Source: Syngnathus acus (taxonomy: Eukaryota; Chordata; Actinopteri; Syngnathiformes; Syngnathidae). From it: DNA of 64,000 nucleotides. The DNA is taken from contig NC_051095.1 in assembly GCF_901709675.1 (NCBI RefSeq), positions 25,364,456 through 25,428,455 of the forward strand, read 5' to 3'. Positions 1 to 28,708 of the stretch are shown in pieces. Every line of letters starts with the position of its first letter. Positions within the stretch are counted from its first letter, which is position 1. A program made the translations under genes and the position numbers. Under the pieces are notes generated by a model. The model saw only the letters and a program-made list of their open reading frames with translations. It ran no database searches and was not told where the DNA came from.

Positions 1-245
1 TTTCCATCAATTTTTACGAGTTTTAAAGATGGGCTCTGCATTTTTTGCTGCACTTGTGTCGCATTTTGAAGCTTCAAATCTGTAAAATCATTTTGTCTGG
101 CTGCATTGTAACATTGGATGATGGCTTTTTTTCTTGTTGCATTAAAGCAAATATTGTAGGTTACACTGTAATTCGTTGACCGAAACACACTCAGGAAGGT
201 GTCGGTAAACAACCGATTGACAAGAGGAGCACAATGAAGGTCTAC

Positions 246-471
246 CTGATTTCTCCACCAGCTGGCTGACATCTTTCTTCTCAGCCAATCCAGAGTACCC
301 CAGCCCACGACACTCCAGAATGGTCTTCAGCTTCTTATAGCTGAGCGAAACCGGGTCGACCAGTTGTGTCGCGAACACACCAGTCTCATACCAAACTACC
401 GCCTCGAATATCCGAGCTAACGTAAACAAAATGATGAAATACAGGAGCAAAAAGAACAACTTGAGCCACAT
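246..471 (-). CDS. rnf103: rnf103 first coding exon (partial gene)
   Basis: RING finger protein 103 (KF-1) is an ER-membrane E3 ubiquitin ligase. This exon encodes 75 codons plus one base, starting MWLKLFFLLLYF, with a hydrophobic N-terminal segment (about residues 2-20) that fits a signal anchor or first membrane pass. It continues with the blocks VVWYETGVFATQLVDP and LKTILECRGLGYSGLAEKKD, which I recognise from vertebrate RNF103. The exon ends at a GT donor (GTAGAC on the minus strand, bases 245-240), giving phase 1. The RING domain and the other exons lie left of the window. Bases 1-245 are intron 1. A short overlapping plus-strand ORF at 431-682 is probably antisense noise. Identification rests on remembered family sequence; confidence is high because the match is continuous and ends at a splice site. 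Confidence 0.9.
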
Positions 472-1310
472 CGTACAGTTGGACGACGGCGCCGAGTGCG
501 AGAGAATTCCTGTCAGCCTGCGCGGATTCCTGACATGGGCCTCCGAAGTCTTCTTTGACGGGCCGATAAGATATTCTCAAAATAAAATCGATGGGTTTGC
601 GTCAAGAACGTACATGTTTGGTCGGGGGAGGCTATCACTGGCCAACAAGAAGCCTGTCCGCCGTCAACAGCTAGCCTATTAGCTTAGCATCCATCCCAGG
701 TGATTGTGAGGCCCTAAAGACGTAACAACCAAATCAAACAGTTTTTCTTGCGTCGTGCCAGCAGAAAGGTGTCCAAATGCACAAGTGGAGCCTTGACAGC
801 AACGCAAGTTTCAAGTCTCATATGTTCTCAGCACACGACAAATAAAATACAATAACACATGAAATTGCTCAGATCAGCTGACATGAGAGAGTGGCGTCAT
901 TTCCGTCCACACTATCGCATAAAGGCGGTCCAAAAATGAGCTATGATTTTGTTTTATGATAGACTCTGGGAAAATGCAGCGCCGCGGAATAAGTTTTCAA
1001 GAGACTGGCTATGCTAAGAAGGTAAAAATATAATCCCTTGTTTTGTACACAGAGATGTAGAAATGGACCATTTGTTAGTTTTCGGTTAGACAATTTAATA
1101 ATCACAAAGCAAATTGAACTAAATTTTTCTTCTGAAAATGAATGACTGAATGACATTCATTGTTCCGTTAAGTCTCAAAGGCTTATAAATAAAATATTTT
1201 ATTTATTTTAAGTGTCAATATTTATTACTTTATTTTAAATTTATGATGATGTAACTGATCTGGAGCGTCTGATTCTTTATGTATATTTCTGTTTTTCATC
1301 TGTTATATTT
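472..1310. other. rnf103 upstream flank, no gene seen
   Basis: This holds the presumed 5' UTR and promoter of rnf103 (minus strand) followed by AT-rich unique-looking DNA. I see no splice-bounded exon, recognisable repeat or clear TATA box that can be tied to the gene. Confidence 0.4.
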
Positions 1311-1314
1311 AAAA

Positions 1315-1545
1315 ATGGTTAATATGGAGTTTGCATGTTCTCCCCGTAGCTAGTTTCCTCCCACGTCCATTAAACATGAGTGGTAGCCCGATTGAGCACT
1401 CCAAATTACCCGGTATGAGGACGAGTGTTTGTCTCTGTGTGCCCTGCGATTGGCTAACCAGTTCATACTGCCCGATGTCGGCTGAGATAGGTTCCAGTAG
1501 ACCTGAGACCTCCGTGAGGAAAACGAACGGATGGATGTTGTAAAT
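1315..1545 (-). repeat. decayed interspersed repeat, class unassigned
   Basis: Read on the minus strand, this has the common fish repeat wording 'ccaatcgcagggcacacagagac', 'aatttggagtgctcaat' and 'gaacatgcaaactcc' in order. A better preserved plus-strand copy lies at 43080-43395. It is probably the 3' part of a LINE or a LINE-dependent SINE. I cannot assign a family. Confidence 0.5.
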
Positions 1546-1983
1546 TTCGCTCGCTGGCAAAGAAATCCCAGCAACGCCTCTACATCCTGCGCAGACTCAA
1601 GAAGGCAAGTGCCCAGTCACCCATCACGGGCACCTTCTACAGGGACACCATCAACAGCATCCTGACCAGCTGCATCAGTGTGGGGCAGAAGCTGCACGGA
1701 CTATAACAGGAAAGCCGTGCAGCGCATAGTGAACACTGCTGCCAAGATCATTGGTGTCCCGCTCCCACCTCGCCCGCAAAGCAATCACTATTGTGGGGGA
1801 TGCAAGCCATCCAGCCCACGACAAGTTCAGCCTGCTGCCCTCTGGGAAGAGGTACAGAGCCTCCATTCCCGCACCACCAGGCTGACAAACGGCTTTGTAC
1901 ACCAGGTTTAGCATGCTGAACTCTCTCCCCTCATCTCCATCAAGGCTGTCATGAAGTCTTTACTCCTTCAATTATATATATAT
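1546..1983 (+). pseudogene. old L2-type LINE fragment (C-terminus of RT ORF)
   Basis: Translation in shifting frames gives LAKKSQQRLYILRRLK, TFYRDTINSILTSC, QRIVNTAAKIIG and LLPSGKRYRA. These are the conserved steps at the C-terminus of fish L2 reverse-transcriptase ORFs and match the same region of the younger copy at 2021-4402. Stop codons and frameshifts break it. It stops in an (AT)n tract at the young L2 insertion. Its likely 3' UTR resumes at 4673-4959. Confidence 0.7.
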
Positions 1984-4672
1984 ACTCGTCTACATCCGTG
2001 ACGAGTGGTGCCGGGACTCTGTGGTGGTATGCAGGCACTGCTCGCCACTGGCGGAGTTTGTGATCATTAAGTGCCGTCCTTTTTACCTGCCGAGGGAATT
2101 TACCGCGATTCTGCTGGTCGCGGTTTACATCCCGCCTTCCAACATCGGAGGCGACAGGGTCGCGGCTCTTAGTGAACTGTACCAGGCTGTCAGTGACCAA
2201 CAGACAGCGCACCCTGACGGTTTCACCATCTTCGCTGGGGATTTTAATCATGCTAATCTGAAGTCTGTTTTTCCGAGGCTTCACCAGCATGTTGATTTTC
2301 CTACGCGTGGCGACAGCTTCCTGGACCTGGTCTACTCTTCGCATAAAGGAGCTTTCAAAGCCGCCCCCCTCCCCCATCTTGGCCTTTCTGACCATCTCAC
2401 TGTTATGCTTTTGCCCGCATACAGACAAAAGGTGAGAACATCCAGACCAGTTCGCAAGCGGGTGCGGGTGTGGCCTGAGGGTGCCTCTGATGCGCTTCGT
2501 GACTGCTTTGGCTCTACAGACTGGGACGTGTTTAGGAGGGCGGCCACTTGCGACGGTCGGGCGGACATTGAGGAGTATACTGACTCTGTTTCCTCCTACA
2601 TCGGGAAGTGCATTGATGATGTGACACACTCAGTATCCGTCGTCACTCGGGCAAACCGGAAGCCATGGCTGACAGGGGCTGTCTTCAGGCTGCTGAGGGC
2701 CAGGGACAAAGCCTTCCGGGCGGGGGATGAGGCTGGCTTGAGGACTGCGAGGGCCGACCTGTCCCGGGGCATCAAAGAAGCGAAGAGGGCGTTCTCGGGC
2801 AAAATTACCGCTCACTTCAAGGACAGCAGGGACGCACGGCGCCTTTGGCAGGGCATTCAGACCATCACGGACTACAAGCCCGCGCCGCAGAGCTGTGATG
2901 GCGACGTCCGTCTGCTCAATGACCTCAACCGCTTCTTTGCTCGCTTCGACGCTCAGAACAGCACTTGCCCGCTGAAGGCCACTCCCCCTTCCCACGAGCT
3001 GCCCCTGTGCCTCTCCGCCGACAGCGTGAGGAGGACGCTTGCCGCTATCGACATCCGTAAGGCGGCGGGCCCGGACAACATCCCGGGTCGAGCGCTGAAG
3101 GACTGCGCTGGTGAGCTGACGGATGTCTTCACGGACATCTTTAACACTTCCCTGCAGCAGGCCATCGTCCCGTCGAGTTTCAAAGCAGCCACCATCGTAC
3201 CTGTGCCGAAGAAGCCTGCTCCATCCTGCTTCAATGACTACCGCCCCGTGGCACTTACGCCCATCGTCATGAAGTGCTTTGAGCGGCTTGTCTTGGAGCA
3301 CATCCGGTCAGTTCTCCCCCCCACCATTGACCCCTTCCAGTTTGCGTACCGAGCCAAACGGTCCTCTGAGGATGCCATCTGCTCTGCCCTCCACTCGGCC
3401 CTCACCCACCTGGAGGGGAAGGACTCGTATGTGAGGTTGCTGTTTGTGGACTTCAGTTCTGCCTTCAACACCATTGTGCCGCAGCGTCTCATCGGCAAAC
3501 TTGACAAGCTGGGCCTCAGTACCGGCCTCTGCAACTGGCTACTGGACTTCCTCTGTCAGAGGCCACAGGTGGTACGTGTTGGCGACAAGATCTCCGCCAG
3601 CATCACGCTGAGCACAGGGGCCCCCCAAGGCTGCGTGCTCAGTCCGCTGCTCTTCACCCTCCTGACGCATGACTGCGCTGCCACCTGCAGCGGCAACCGC
3701 ATAGTGAAGTTTGCTGACGACACGACTCTGGTGGGTCTCATCACCAAGGGAGACGAGACTCAATACAGGCTGGAGGTTGACCTTCTGACCGCGTGGTGCA
3801 GGGACAACAACCTCCTGCTGAACGTCGACAAGACCAAGGAGATTGTCGTTGACTTCCGGAAGGGTCACGCCCAACACCTGCCGCTGACCATCGACGGTGC
3901 TGTGGTGGAGAGAGTGAGCAGCGCCAAGTTCCTGGGGGTGCACATCAGTGAGGATCTCTCCTGGTCCACCAACACCGCGTCGCTGGCGAAGAAGGCCCGG
4001 CGCCGCCTGTACTTCCTTCGGAAACTCAGGCGAGCGGGGACTCCTCCGGCCGTCATGACTACGTTTTACCGCGGCACCATTGAGAGCGTCCTCTCCAGCT
4101 GTATTGCTGTCTGGGGTGGCAGCTGCACTGACCAAGACTTGAAGGCCCTGCAGCGCATTGTGAAAACGGCTAGTAAGACTATTGGTGCTTCTCTCCCCTC
4201 CTTGAAGGACATTTACACCTCCCATCTCACCCGCAAGGCGACCAAGATTGTGAGTGATGTGAGTCACCCCGCTCACCCTTTGTTTGAACTTCTGCCCTCT
4301 GGGAGGCGGTACAGGAGCCTGCGCTCCCGCACCACCAGACTTTCCAACAGCTTCGTACTCCAGGCTGTTAGGATCCTGAACTCGCTCCCCCTTTCAGCGT
4401 AGCGTCCTGTTCTTGCTGTATGCTCACTGGCTCGGTTTTGCCCCTCATATTCAATGGGTTATTGGTCTGTTTTTATTCATCGCTCATTTTATTTTATTTA
4501 TTATTTATTATTTATGGTTTGTGCCTACTTGTTTTTGTTTTGTGTCGCCTACTTGTATGTCTCGTCACCGTGGGATGGAGGAAACGGAATTTCGGTTTCT
4601 TTGTGTGTCTTGACGTATGAAGGGATTGACAATAAAGCTGACTTTGACTTTGACTTTGACTTTGACTTTGAT
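1984..4672 (+). mobile_element. L2/CR1-clade LINE, 5'-truncated, subfamily 1
   Basis: A non-LTR retrotransposon copy begins abruptly inside the endonuclease domain. It carries a long open frame, a 3' UTR with an AATAAA at 4631-4636 and a short tandem tail of TTTGAC units (about 4640-4672), a 3' end typical of fish L2 elements. It interrupts an older L2 of the same orientation (1546-1983 and 4673-4959), so it is the younger of the two. A related minus-strand copy lies at 53015-56085. Confidence 0.85.
2021..4402 (+). CDS. L2 endonuclease/reverse transcriptase ORF, N-terminally truncated
   Basis: The frame encodes about 793 residues and is open upstream to the truncation point, so 2021 (a GTG) is not a true start. 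The C-terminal half of the APE-type endonuclease is visible: GDFNHA near residue 72 and SDHLTV near 122. The N-terminal catalytic part is missing. The reverse transcriptase follows, with NDYRPVALTP, FVDFSSAFNTI (about 475), TGAPQGCVLSPLLF and the catalytic FADDT (about 563), then the usual C-terminal LPSGRRYR block. No internal stop or frameshift is seen, so the copy is young, but the missing 5' end makes it non-autonomous. Confidence 0.85.
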   Translation: MVVCRHCSPLAEFVIIKCRPFYLPREFTAILLVAVYIPPSNIGGDRVAALSELYQAVSDQQTAHPDGFTIFAGDFNHANLKSVFPRLHQHVDFPTRGDSFLDLVYSSHKGAFKAAPLPHLGLSDHLTVMLLPAYRQKVRTSRPVRKRVRVWPEGASDALRDCFGSTDWDVFRRAATCDGRADIEEYTDSVSSYIGKCIDDVTHSVSVVTRANRKPWLTGAVFRLLRARDKAFRAGDEAGLRTARADLSRGIKEAKRAFSGKITAHFKDSRDARRLWQGIQTITDYKPAPQSCDGDVRLLNDLNRFFARFDAQNSTCPLKATPPSHELPLCLSADSVRRTLAAIDIRKAAGPDNIPGRALKDCAGELTDVFTDIFNTSLQQAIVPSSFKAATIVPVPKKPAPSCFNDYRPVALTPIVMKCFERLVLEHIRSVLPPTIDPFQFAYRAKRSSEDAICSALHSALTHLEGKDSYVRLLFVDFSSAFNTIVPQRLIGKLDKLGLSTGLCNWLLDFLCQRPQVVRVGDKISASITLSTGAPQGCVLSPLLFTLLTHDCAATCSGNRIVKFADDTTLVGLITKGDETQYRLEVDLLTAWCRDNNLLLNVDKTKEIVVDFRKGHAQHLPLTIDGAVVERVSSAKFLGVHISEDLSWSTNTASLAKKARRRLYFLRKLRRAGTPPAVMTTFYRGTIESVLSSCIAVWGGSCTDQDLKALQRIVKTASKTIGASLPSLKDIYTSHLTRKATKIVSDVSHPAHPLFELLPSGRRYRSLRSRTTRLSNSFVLQAVRILNSLPLSA

Positions 4673-4959
4673 ATTTATATATTATATATATATTTATATT
4701 TATCACTGAATGTCATGCACAGTCTTTGTTGCTGCCATATGCCATATTACTGAATGTTATGCATTTTGAGTCATTTTAGTACTTGCTCCGAGACTCTCAT
4801 TACAGGCACTTTTACCTGATTGTCACTGAAGCTTAGCTCTACTTTATGGTTACCATGTGTCCATGTCTTGTTATCATCGTGGGATAGTGAGGAATGTAAT
4901 TTCAATTCCTTTGTATGTCTGGTTCATATGTAGAAATTGACAATAAAACTGACTTTGAT
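4673..4959 (+). repeat. 3' UTR remnant of the older L2
   Basis: The segment parallels the 3' UTR of the young L2: 'cgtgggatagtgaggaa', a run to 'attgacaataaaactg' and a terminal 'actttgat'. It sits directly after the young L2 tail. With 1546-1983 it forms one older L2 copy split by the insertion. The junction lies in AT repeats, so a target-site duplication cannot be read. Confidence 0.65.
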
Positions 4960-5049
4960 CCTCACGAGGGTCGCTGATGTGCTGGCGCCTATACCAGCTG
5001 TCTTCGGGCAATAAGTACACCCAAGCTGTTTAAAAGCTAGACTGATAGA

Positions 5050-5668
5050 AATGTCTTAAAATATTTTGGAAAAATCTAAGTGAAAAAGAAAGCAAAGCAT
5101 TTCATGGATCAACGATACCAAAACAAAATACACACTTGTACATTTGGGGAATTCCATATGTATTATAACTTTAAACGACCAATATTTCTGTTTCTGTAGG
5201 TTACTTTTTCCCATGAAGTGTAATTTCATGTGCGGCTTGCTTTTAACATTAGGGACTGATGTGTAAATATAGACCATGTGGGTAGCAGCCTTGTAAATAG
5301 GTGTGATTACAAATGGGGTACAAAACAAGAAGAAGGTGTACAACAACAAAAAAAACATCCTCATCAGATGCTCTATTAGGTTGCACATAACACCATAATT
5401 AAAAAGAAACATGATTCAGTAAGTCATATTCAGTCTAAAATGCTTTAAAAGATTCACATAGGCAAATTATTTCACTTTTAGGGAAGCCACAAATAGCCAC
5501 AATCACTTGACAAACCAAAAAGCAAGGCTGAGAGAGAAGTTGCAAGTGGACGGTTTGGAAGAACTGTATTGTGTACTGTATACAAGGAGGAAAAAAATTC
5601 ACGCAAACACACACCCAGCACAGTGCAAGCTACTGTTACAGGGCTAAGGGCCTTTAGGGTTTCCATGG
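5050..5668 (-). other. abhd18: probable native 3' UTR of abhd18 (distal copy)
   Basis: This lies immediately downstream (minus sense) of the exon-12 stop codon. Bases 5406-5668 are shared with the second duplication copy; bases below 5406 occur only here, so only the distal exon set keeps the ancestral 3' flank. A 118-codon minus-strand frame (5056-5412) is probably fortuitous. I see no AATAAA on the minus strand that I would commit to as the cleavage signal. Confidence 0.45.
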
Positions 5669-14485
<8,817 letters not shown>

Positions 14486-14918
14486 CTACCTGGTGATCTA
14501 GCATGTGCCATTAGACAAGGGGGGAAACACACAAGTGGAAAAATCTTCATACTTCACTTTGTCATCGGACCTTAGTTAGTGGACAAGCAGTTTAATGTTT
14601 GCCTCATTTCAATTGCCCCTCTTCTTACATTGACATGCCAGTCGCTATAGAAAACATTAAATCCTGCCGGACTTATTCGTCCAAACTTTATGTTCCCAAG
14701 CAAACTGAAGCTTTGCTTTACCACTCATTAGCCTTGTTGTTGTTTTTATATTAGCTGCTACGCAATTTGTCAGTCACAATCCTACTTTCCATTGGTGTTA
14801 CTAGAAATGCTTGAACCATTGAATGAGTTTTTTTCTAAACATTTCATTTTACCAAACTGTCAGGTAAACAAAGGAAGATGACCTTCAGTGATTCTCATGA
14901 CAGAACGTGGGATGATTA

Positions 14919-15689
14919 CCGTAATTTTCGGACTAAAAGTCGCTCCGGAGTACAAGTCGCATCAGCCATAAAATGCCCAAAAAAGTGAAAAAAAAAACAT
15001 ATATAAGTCGCTCCGGAGCACAAGTCGCATTTTGGGGGGGTATTTATTCGACAAAATCCAACACCAAGAACAGACATGAACGAGCAACAACAGGCTAAAT
15101 GATAGGTATGCTAACGTGACATAAACACAAACAAAGAGCTGAGAACGGGCCTGACGTAACATTCAGAGTTATTAAAAAAAACTATTACATAAATAACACG
15201 TTTATAAAACCATCCGTGTCACTCCAATTCATTAAATCCATCGATCGTCCTTTGTCAACAATGGGTGCGCGCCACTGACGGCGCTTGCACTTCAAAATAT
15301 TCCACAGGCCCATATAACGATATATAAATTAGATATCAAATAACTATTATATAAGCAATAATATTATCAAACCATCTGTGCACTCTAAATCATTAAATCC
15401 ATCGATCAAATTCCTCATCCTTTGTCAACGCCGCGCGTGCACCCTGACGTCAGCCTCGTCGTTATTCCACAGATCTAGTATATAACTAGATTGTAGCGTT
15501 AACAAAGTACAAGGAAAGACGTGGGTTTGGTAAACGGCTCTTTATTTAACAAAACAAACTTCCAGGCGTGCGGCGGCGTGGACTTCCAGCCACGGAGGTG
15601 GAAGAGAGATCCATAGAATAGGACCGGGCGTGCGTAAAAGCCATGACCGAGCCCCATCCACCGTTCCCGGACCGTTCCCGGACAGCCAG
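14919..15689. mobile_element. family A element cut by the duplication breakpoint
   Basis: Starts CCGTAATTTTCGGACTA after a TA and matches 25202 onward. It stops at the tandem-duplication junction near 15680-15690, where sequence returns to abhd18 3' UTR. Only the left part is present. Confidence 0.8.
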
Positions 15690-15952
15690 GAAACATGATT
15701 CAGTAAGTCATATTCAGTCTAAAATGCTTTAAAAGATTCACATAGGCAAATTATTTCACTTTTAGGGAAGCCACAAATAGCCACAATCACTTGACAAACC
15801 AAAAAGCAAGGCTGAGAGAGAAGTTGCAAGTGGACGGTTTGGAAGAACTGTATTGTGTACTGTATACAAGGAGGAAAAAAATTCACGCAAACACACACCC
15901 AGCACAGTGCAAGCTACTGTTACAGGGCTAAGGGCCTTTAGGGTTTCCATGG

Positions 15953-24768
<8,816 letters not shown>

Positions 24769-26258
24769 CTACCTGGTGATCTAGCATGTGCCATTAGACA
24801 AGGGGGGAAACACACAAGTGGAAAAATCTTCATACTTCACTTTGTCATCGGACCTTAGTTAGTGGACAAGCAGTTTAATGTTTGCCTCATTTCAATTGCC
24901 CCTCTTCTTACATTGACATGCCAGTCGCTATAGAAAACATTAAATCCTGCCGGACTTATTCGTCCAAACTTTATGTTCCCAAGCAAACTGAAGCTTTGCT
25001 TTACCACTCATTAGCCTTGTTGTTGTTTTTATATTAGCTGCTACGCAATTTGTCAGTCACAATCCTACTTTCCATTGGTGTTACTAGAAATGCTTGAACC
25101 ATTGAATGAGTTTTTTTCTAAACATTTCATTTTACCAAACTGTCAGGTAAACAAAGGAAGATGACCTTCAGTGATTCTCATGACAGAACGTGGGATGATT
25201 ACCGTAATTTTCGGACTAAAAGTCGCTCCGGAGTACAAGTCGCATCAGCCATAAAATGCCCAAAAAAGTGAAAAAAAAACATATATAAGTCGCTCCGGAG
25301 CACAAGTCGCATTTTGGGGGGGTATTTATTCGACAAAATCCAACACCAAGAACAGACATGAACGAGCAACAACAGGCTAAATGATAGGTATGCTAACGTG
25401 ACATAAACACAAACAAAGAGCTGAGAACGGGCCTGACGTAACATTCAGAGTTATTAAAAAAAACTATTACATAAATAACACGTTTATAAAACCATCCGTG
25501 TCACTCCAATTCATTAAATCCATCGATCGTCCTTTGTCAACAATGGGTGCGCGCCACTGACGGCGCTTGCACTTCAAAATATTCCACAGGCCCATATAAC
25601 GATATATAAATTAGATATCAAATAACTATTATATAAGCAATAATATTATCAAACCATCTGTGCACTCTAAATCATTAAATCCATCGATCAAATTCCTCAT
25701 CCTTTGTCAACGCCGCGCGTGCACCCTGACGTCAGCCTCGTCGTTATTCCACAGATCTAGTATATAACTAGATTGTAGCGTTAACAAAGTACAAGGAAAG
25801 ACGTGGGTTTGGTAAACGGCTCTTTATTTAACAAAACAAACTTCCAGGCGTGCGGCGGCGTGGACTTCCAGCCACGGAGGTGGAAGAGAGATCCATAGAA
25901 TAGGACCGGGCGTGCGTAAAAGCCATGACCGAGCCCCATCCACCGTTCCCGGACAGCCACCCGGCCGAGCGCCGGCCCTCGACTTCCATCCACGGAGGTG
26001 AAAGAGAGCTCCGTAGAGTAGGACCGGGCGTGCGTAAAAGCCATAATAGTTTTTCAAACCTTCTGTGTCACTCCAAATCCTTAAATCCTTCAAACTCTTC
26101 GTCCTCCGTCTAACTTAGAAACAAAGCCGCTAATGATGCCGGCAGTACGTGGGGCCCTTCGTCATCTTCGTCATCCCGTGATCAATCTTTGTCCTTTCTG
26201 TAAACAACCGCCACGCCGCGTCGCGCTGCTGACGTCACTTGAAATTCAAATTACAGTA

Positions 26259-27054
26259 CCGGTTTTTTTCATGTATAATACGCACCCTAAAAATGGCATG
26301 TCGATGCTGGAAAAAAGCCTGTACCCATGTATAATACGCACCCAAATTTTGACTCCTACTTAAGTCCGTAAACGTAAAATTATTTCAGAAAAAAGATCAT
26401 CTTTGGGAACAACCGGATGTTATTCTGCCGGTCAGTATCACTGCGCATGCGCTAGCAAACTCGATAGCGGAGAAATTTTTCGGATTTGTGTAGGGTACAT
26501 TGTGACAGCAAACGAGCAGGTGATCGAGCAAGCGTCTGATACGAGAGCATTGTGTTCGTATGGAGCGTGTTTGAAGTGAACAGCAGAGAGGAAAGGAACA
26601 AGGCAAAGTGTTGTGAAATAAAATATTACCTGTAATACGCATTTTGTTATTTGCTGATTGAAACTAATAGGAAGAAAACTGAACTCTCGCTCTTTATATA
26701 GCTGACGTGTCTTGCGCATCCGTTCTGCGCATACTGTAATGGCGGCCTCCATATGATATCCGGTCTGCGATGGAGATTAAAAAACAAACAATATTTGACA
26801 ATAACACACCATCAAGGATTGCATCATCGCATCAAACGATGTGTCGTCAATTATGAATTTTACTGACTAAGTGTGTTGGGCAGGATGGCTGAATGCGATG
26901 CGCGATTGACAACAAACAAGAAGAAAGGTGATTTCAAGTTTTATTTCGAGGGAGATTTTCTTCAAAAATTGTTGTACCCATGTATAATACGCACCCAAGA
27001 TTTTAGGACAATAAATTAGTTAAATTTTGCGCATTATACATGAAAAAAAAACGG
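26259..27054 (-). mobile_element. family C element, 796 bp, without SINE
   Basis: Ends CCGGTTTTTTTCATGTATAA and ATACATGAAAAAAAAACGG, flanked by TA. The empty site is readable at about 9947-9957 (ttacagtaatccc), giving cagTA/element/TAatccc. The promoter-like block is inverted relative to 5948-7409, so here it points in the abhd18 sense direction. Confidence 0.78.
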
Positions 27055-27168
27055 TAATCCCTTGCTACATCGCGGTTCGTTTATTGCGGTTTCACTTTTT
27101 TTTTTTTTTTTGAAAATTTTTGAAAAACAAACACATTTTGCGGCTTATAGTCCGGTGCGGTTTATATA

Positions 27169-27957
27169 GGATTTTTTCCGTGATTTTTGTGATGACTTGA
27201 TCACTTTTATACACTCGTAAAAAGGCTGTGGACCGCTGTTGTGCGGCACCGCTTTGCTGGGCGGAGGGATGTATGACACTGGGGAGAAAAGTGGTGTGTT
27301 GATCGCATGTCCATCCGCCAGGCAAATAGTGCCGTAAAATTTACACAAAGATGAGACAGAACGAGATCAAGACGGACAATACTGAAAGGAAGCTTTTATA
27401 CACAAACCGTCATTATGGGGGGCTTATATATGATTTTTTCCGTGATTTTTGTGACGACTTGATTACTTTTATACACTCGTAAAAAGGCTGTGGACTGCTG
27501 TTGTGCAGCACCGCTTTGCTGGGCGGAGGGATATGACATGGTCACTGGGGAGAAAAGTGGTGTGTTGATCGCATGTCCATCCGCCAGGCAAATAGTGCCG
27601 TAAAATTTACATAAAGATGAGACAGAACGAGATCAAGACGGACATTACTGAAAGGAAGCTTTTATACACAAACCATCATTATAGGGGGCTTATATATGAT
27701 TATTTCCGTGATTTTTGTGATGACTTGATCACTTTTATACACTTGTAAAAAGGCTGTGGACCGCTGTTGTGCGGCACCGCTTTGCTGGGCGGAGGGATAT
27801 ATGGACACGGTCACTGGGGAGAAAAGTGGTGTGTTGATCGCATGTCCATCCGCCAGGCAAATAGTGCCGTATAATTCACACAAAGAAGAGACAGAACGAG
27901 ATCAAGACGGACATTACTGAAAGGAAGCTTTTATACACAAACCGTCATTACAGGGGA
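27169..27957. repeat. three tandem units of about 262-266 bp
   Basis: The landmark tttccgtgatttttgtga starts each unit, at about 27170, 27432 and 27698. Each also carries gtccatccgccaggcaaata and gagacagaacgagatcaaga. Units differ by a few substitutions and small indels. They belong to family A' internal sequence. Confidence 0.85.
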
Positions 27958-28708
27958 CAAAAGAAATGCATATGATGCCGCTTTTAAGCTAAAGGCAGTC
28001 GATGTTGATGACATTGTGTTGCGTCACCCTTTTCTTTATTTCGTGGTCCCGTCTACTCTGGAGCTATACGTGTCGCTCGCTAGTTTAATGTAATTTAGCG
28101 CTTCGTGCATGAATAAAATTAGCATGAACAGACCCTCATCATGGAAAATGCTAGAAGAAATGCATAAAACCGACGACGAAAGAGATACTGAGAAAGTGTG
28201 TGGCAAAGGATAACTAACGCTATTCCAATCGGAAGACTTCGATGGTTTCAATGCACAGGAGGAAGATGAAGACGATGAAGCTCTTTTTTTTACTTTTACT
28301 TGTATGCTTTTTTAATCAGCCCTGTTAGTGCTGTGCTACCGTGTTGCTGCTGTGTTACCGCCGCGTCTCAGTGACTTTTACCGGTATGTTTTATTTAATC
28401 AAACCCTATTAGTGCTGTGTTACTTCCGTGTTGCTGCGGTATTACTGCCCCGTCGCAGGCAGTGTTTGGAAAGAAATGTTAAGGTATGTTATTAAAACTT
28501 TAAAAAAGCTTTCTGTGTCCAGTCTTTCTTTGTTAATAACTCGCGTGCACACTTCCGTGTTGCTGCGGTACTACTGCTGCGTCACAGGCAATGTTTAGAA
28601 AGACATGTTAAAGTATGTTATTAAAACTTTAAAAAGGCTTTCTGTGTACTGTCTTTCTTTGTAAAAAACTCGTGTGCACGTGCGGCTTATAGTCCGGTGC
28701 GGCTTATA

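Noticed and set aside
431-682. 83-codon plus-strand ORF opposite rnf103 exon 1
   Set aside because: It is antisense to a recognised exon with no splice context or family match.
3539-4276. 245-codon minus-strand ORF, and similar antisense ORFs at 2630-3301, 48145-49332 and 58975-60162
   Set aside because: Antisense shadows of GC-rich LINE coding sequence.
5056-5412. 118-codon minus-strand ORF beyond the abhd18 stop
   Set aside because: Low-complexity, Phe/Leu/His-rich translation in AT-rich 3' flank; no acceptor or homologue recognised.
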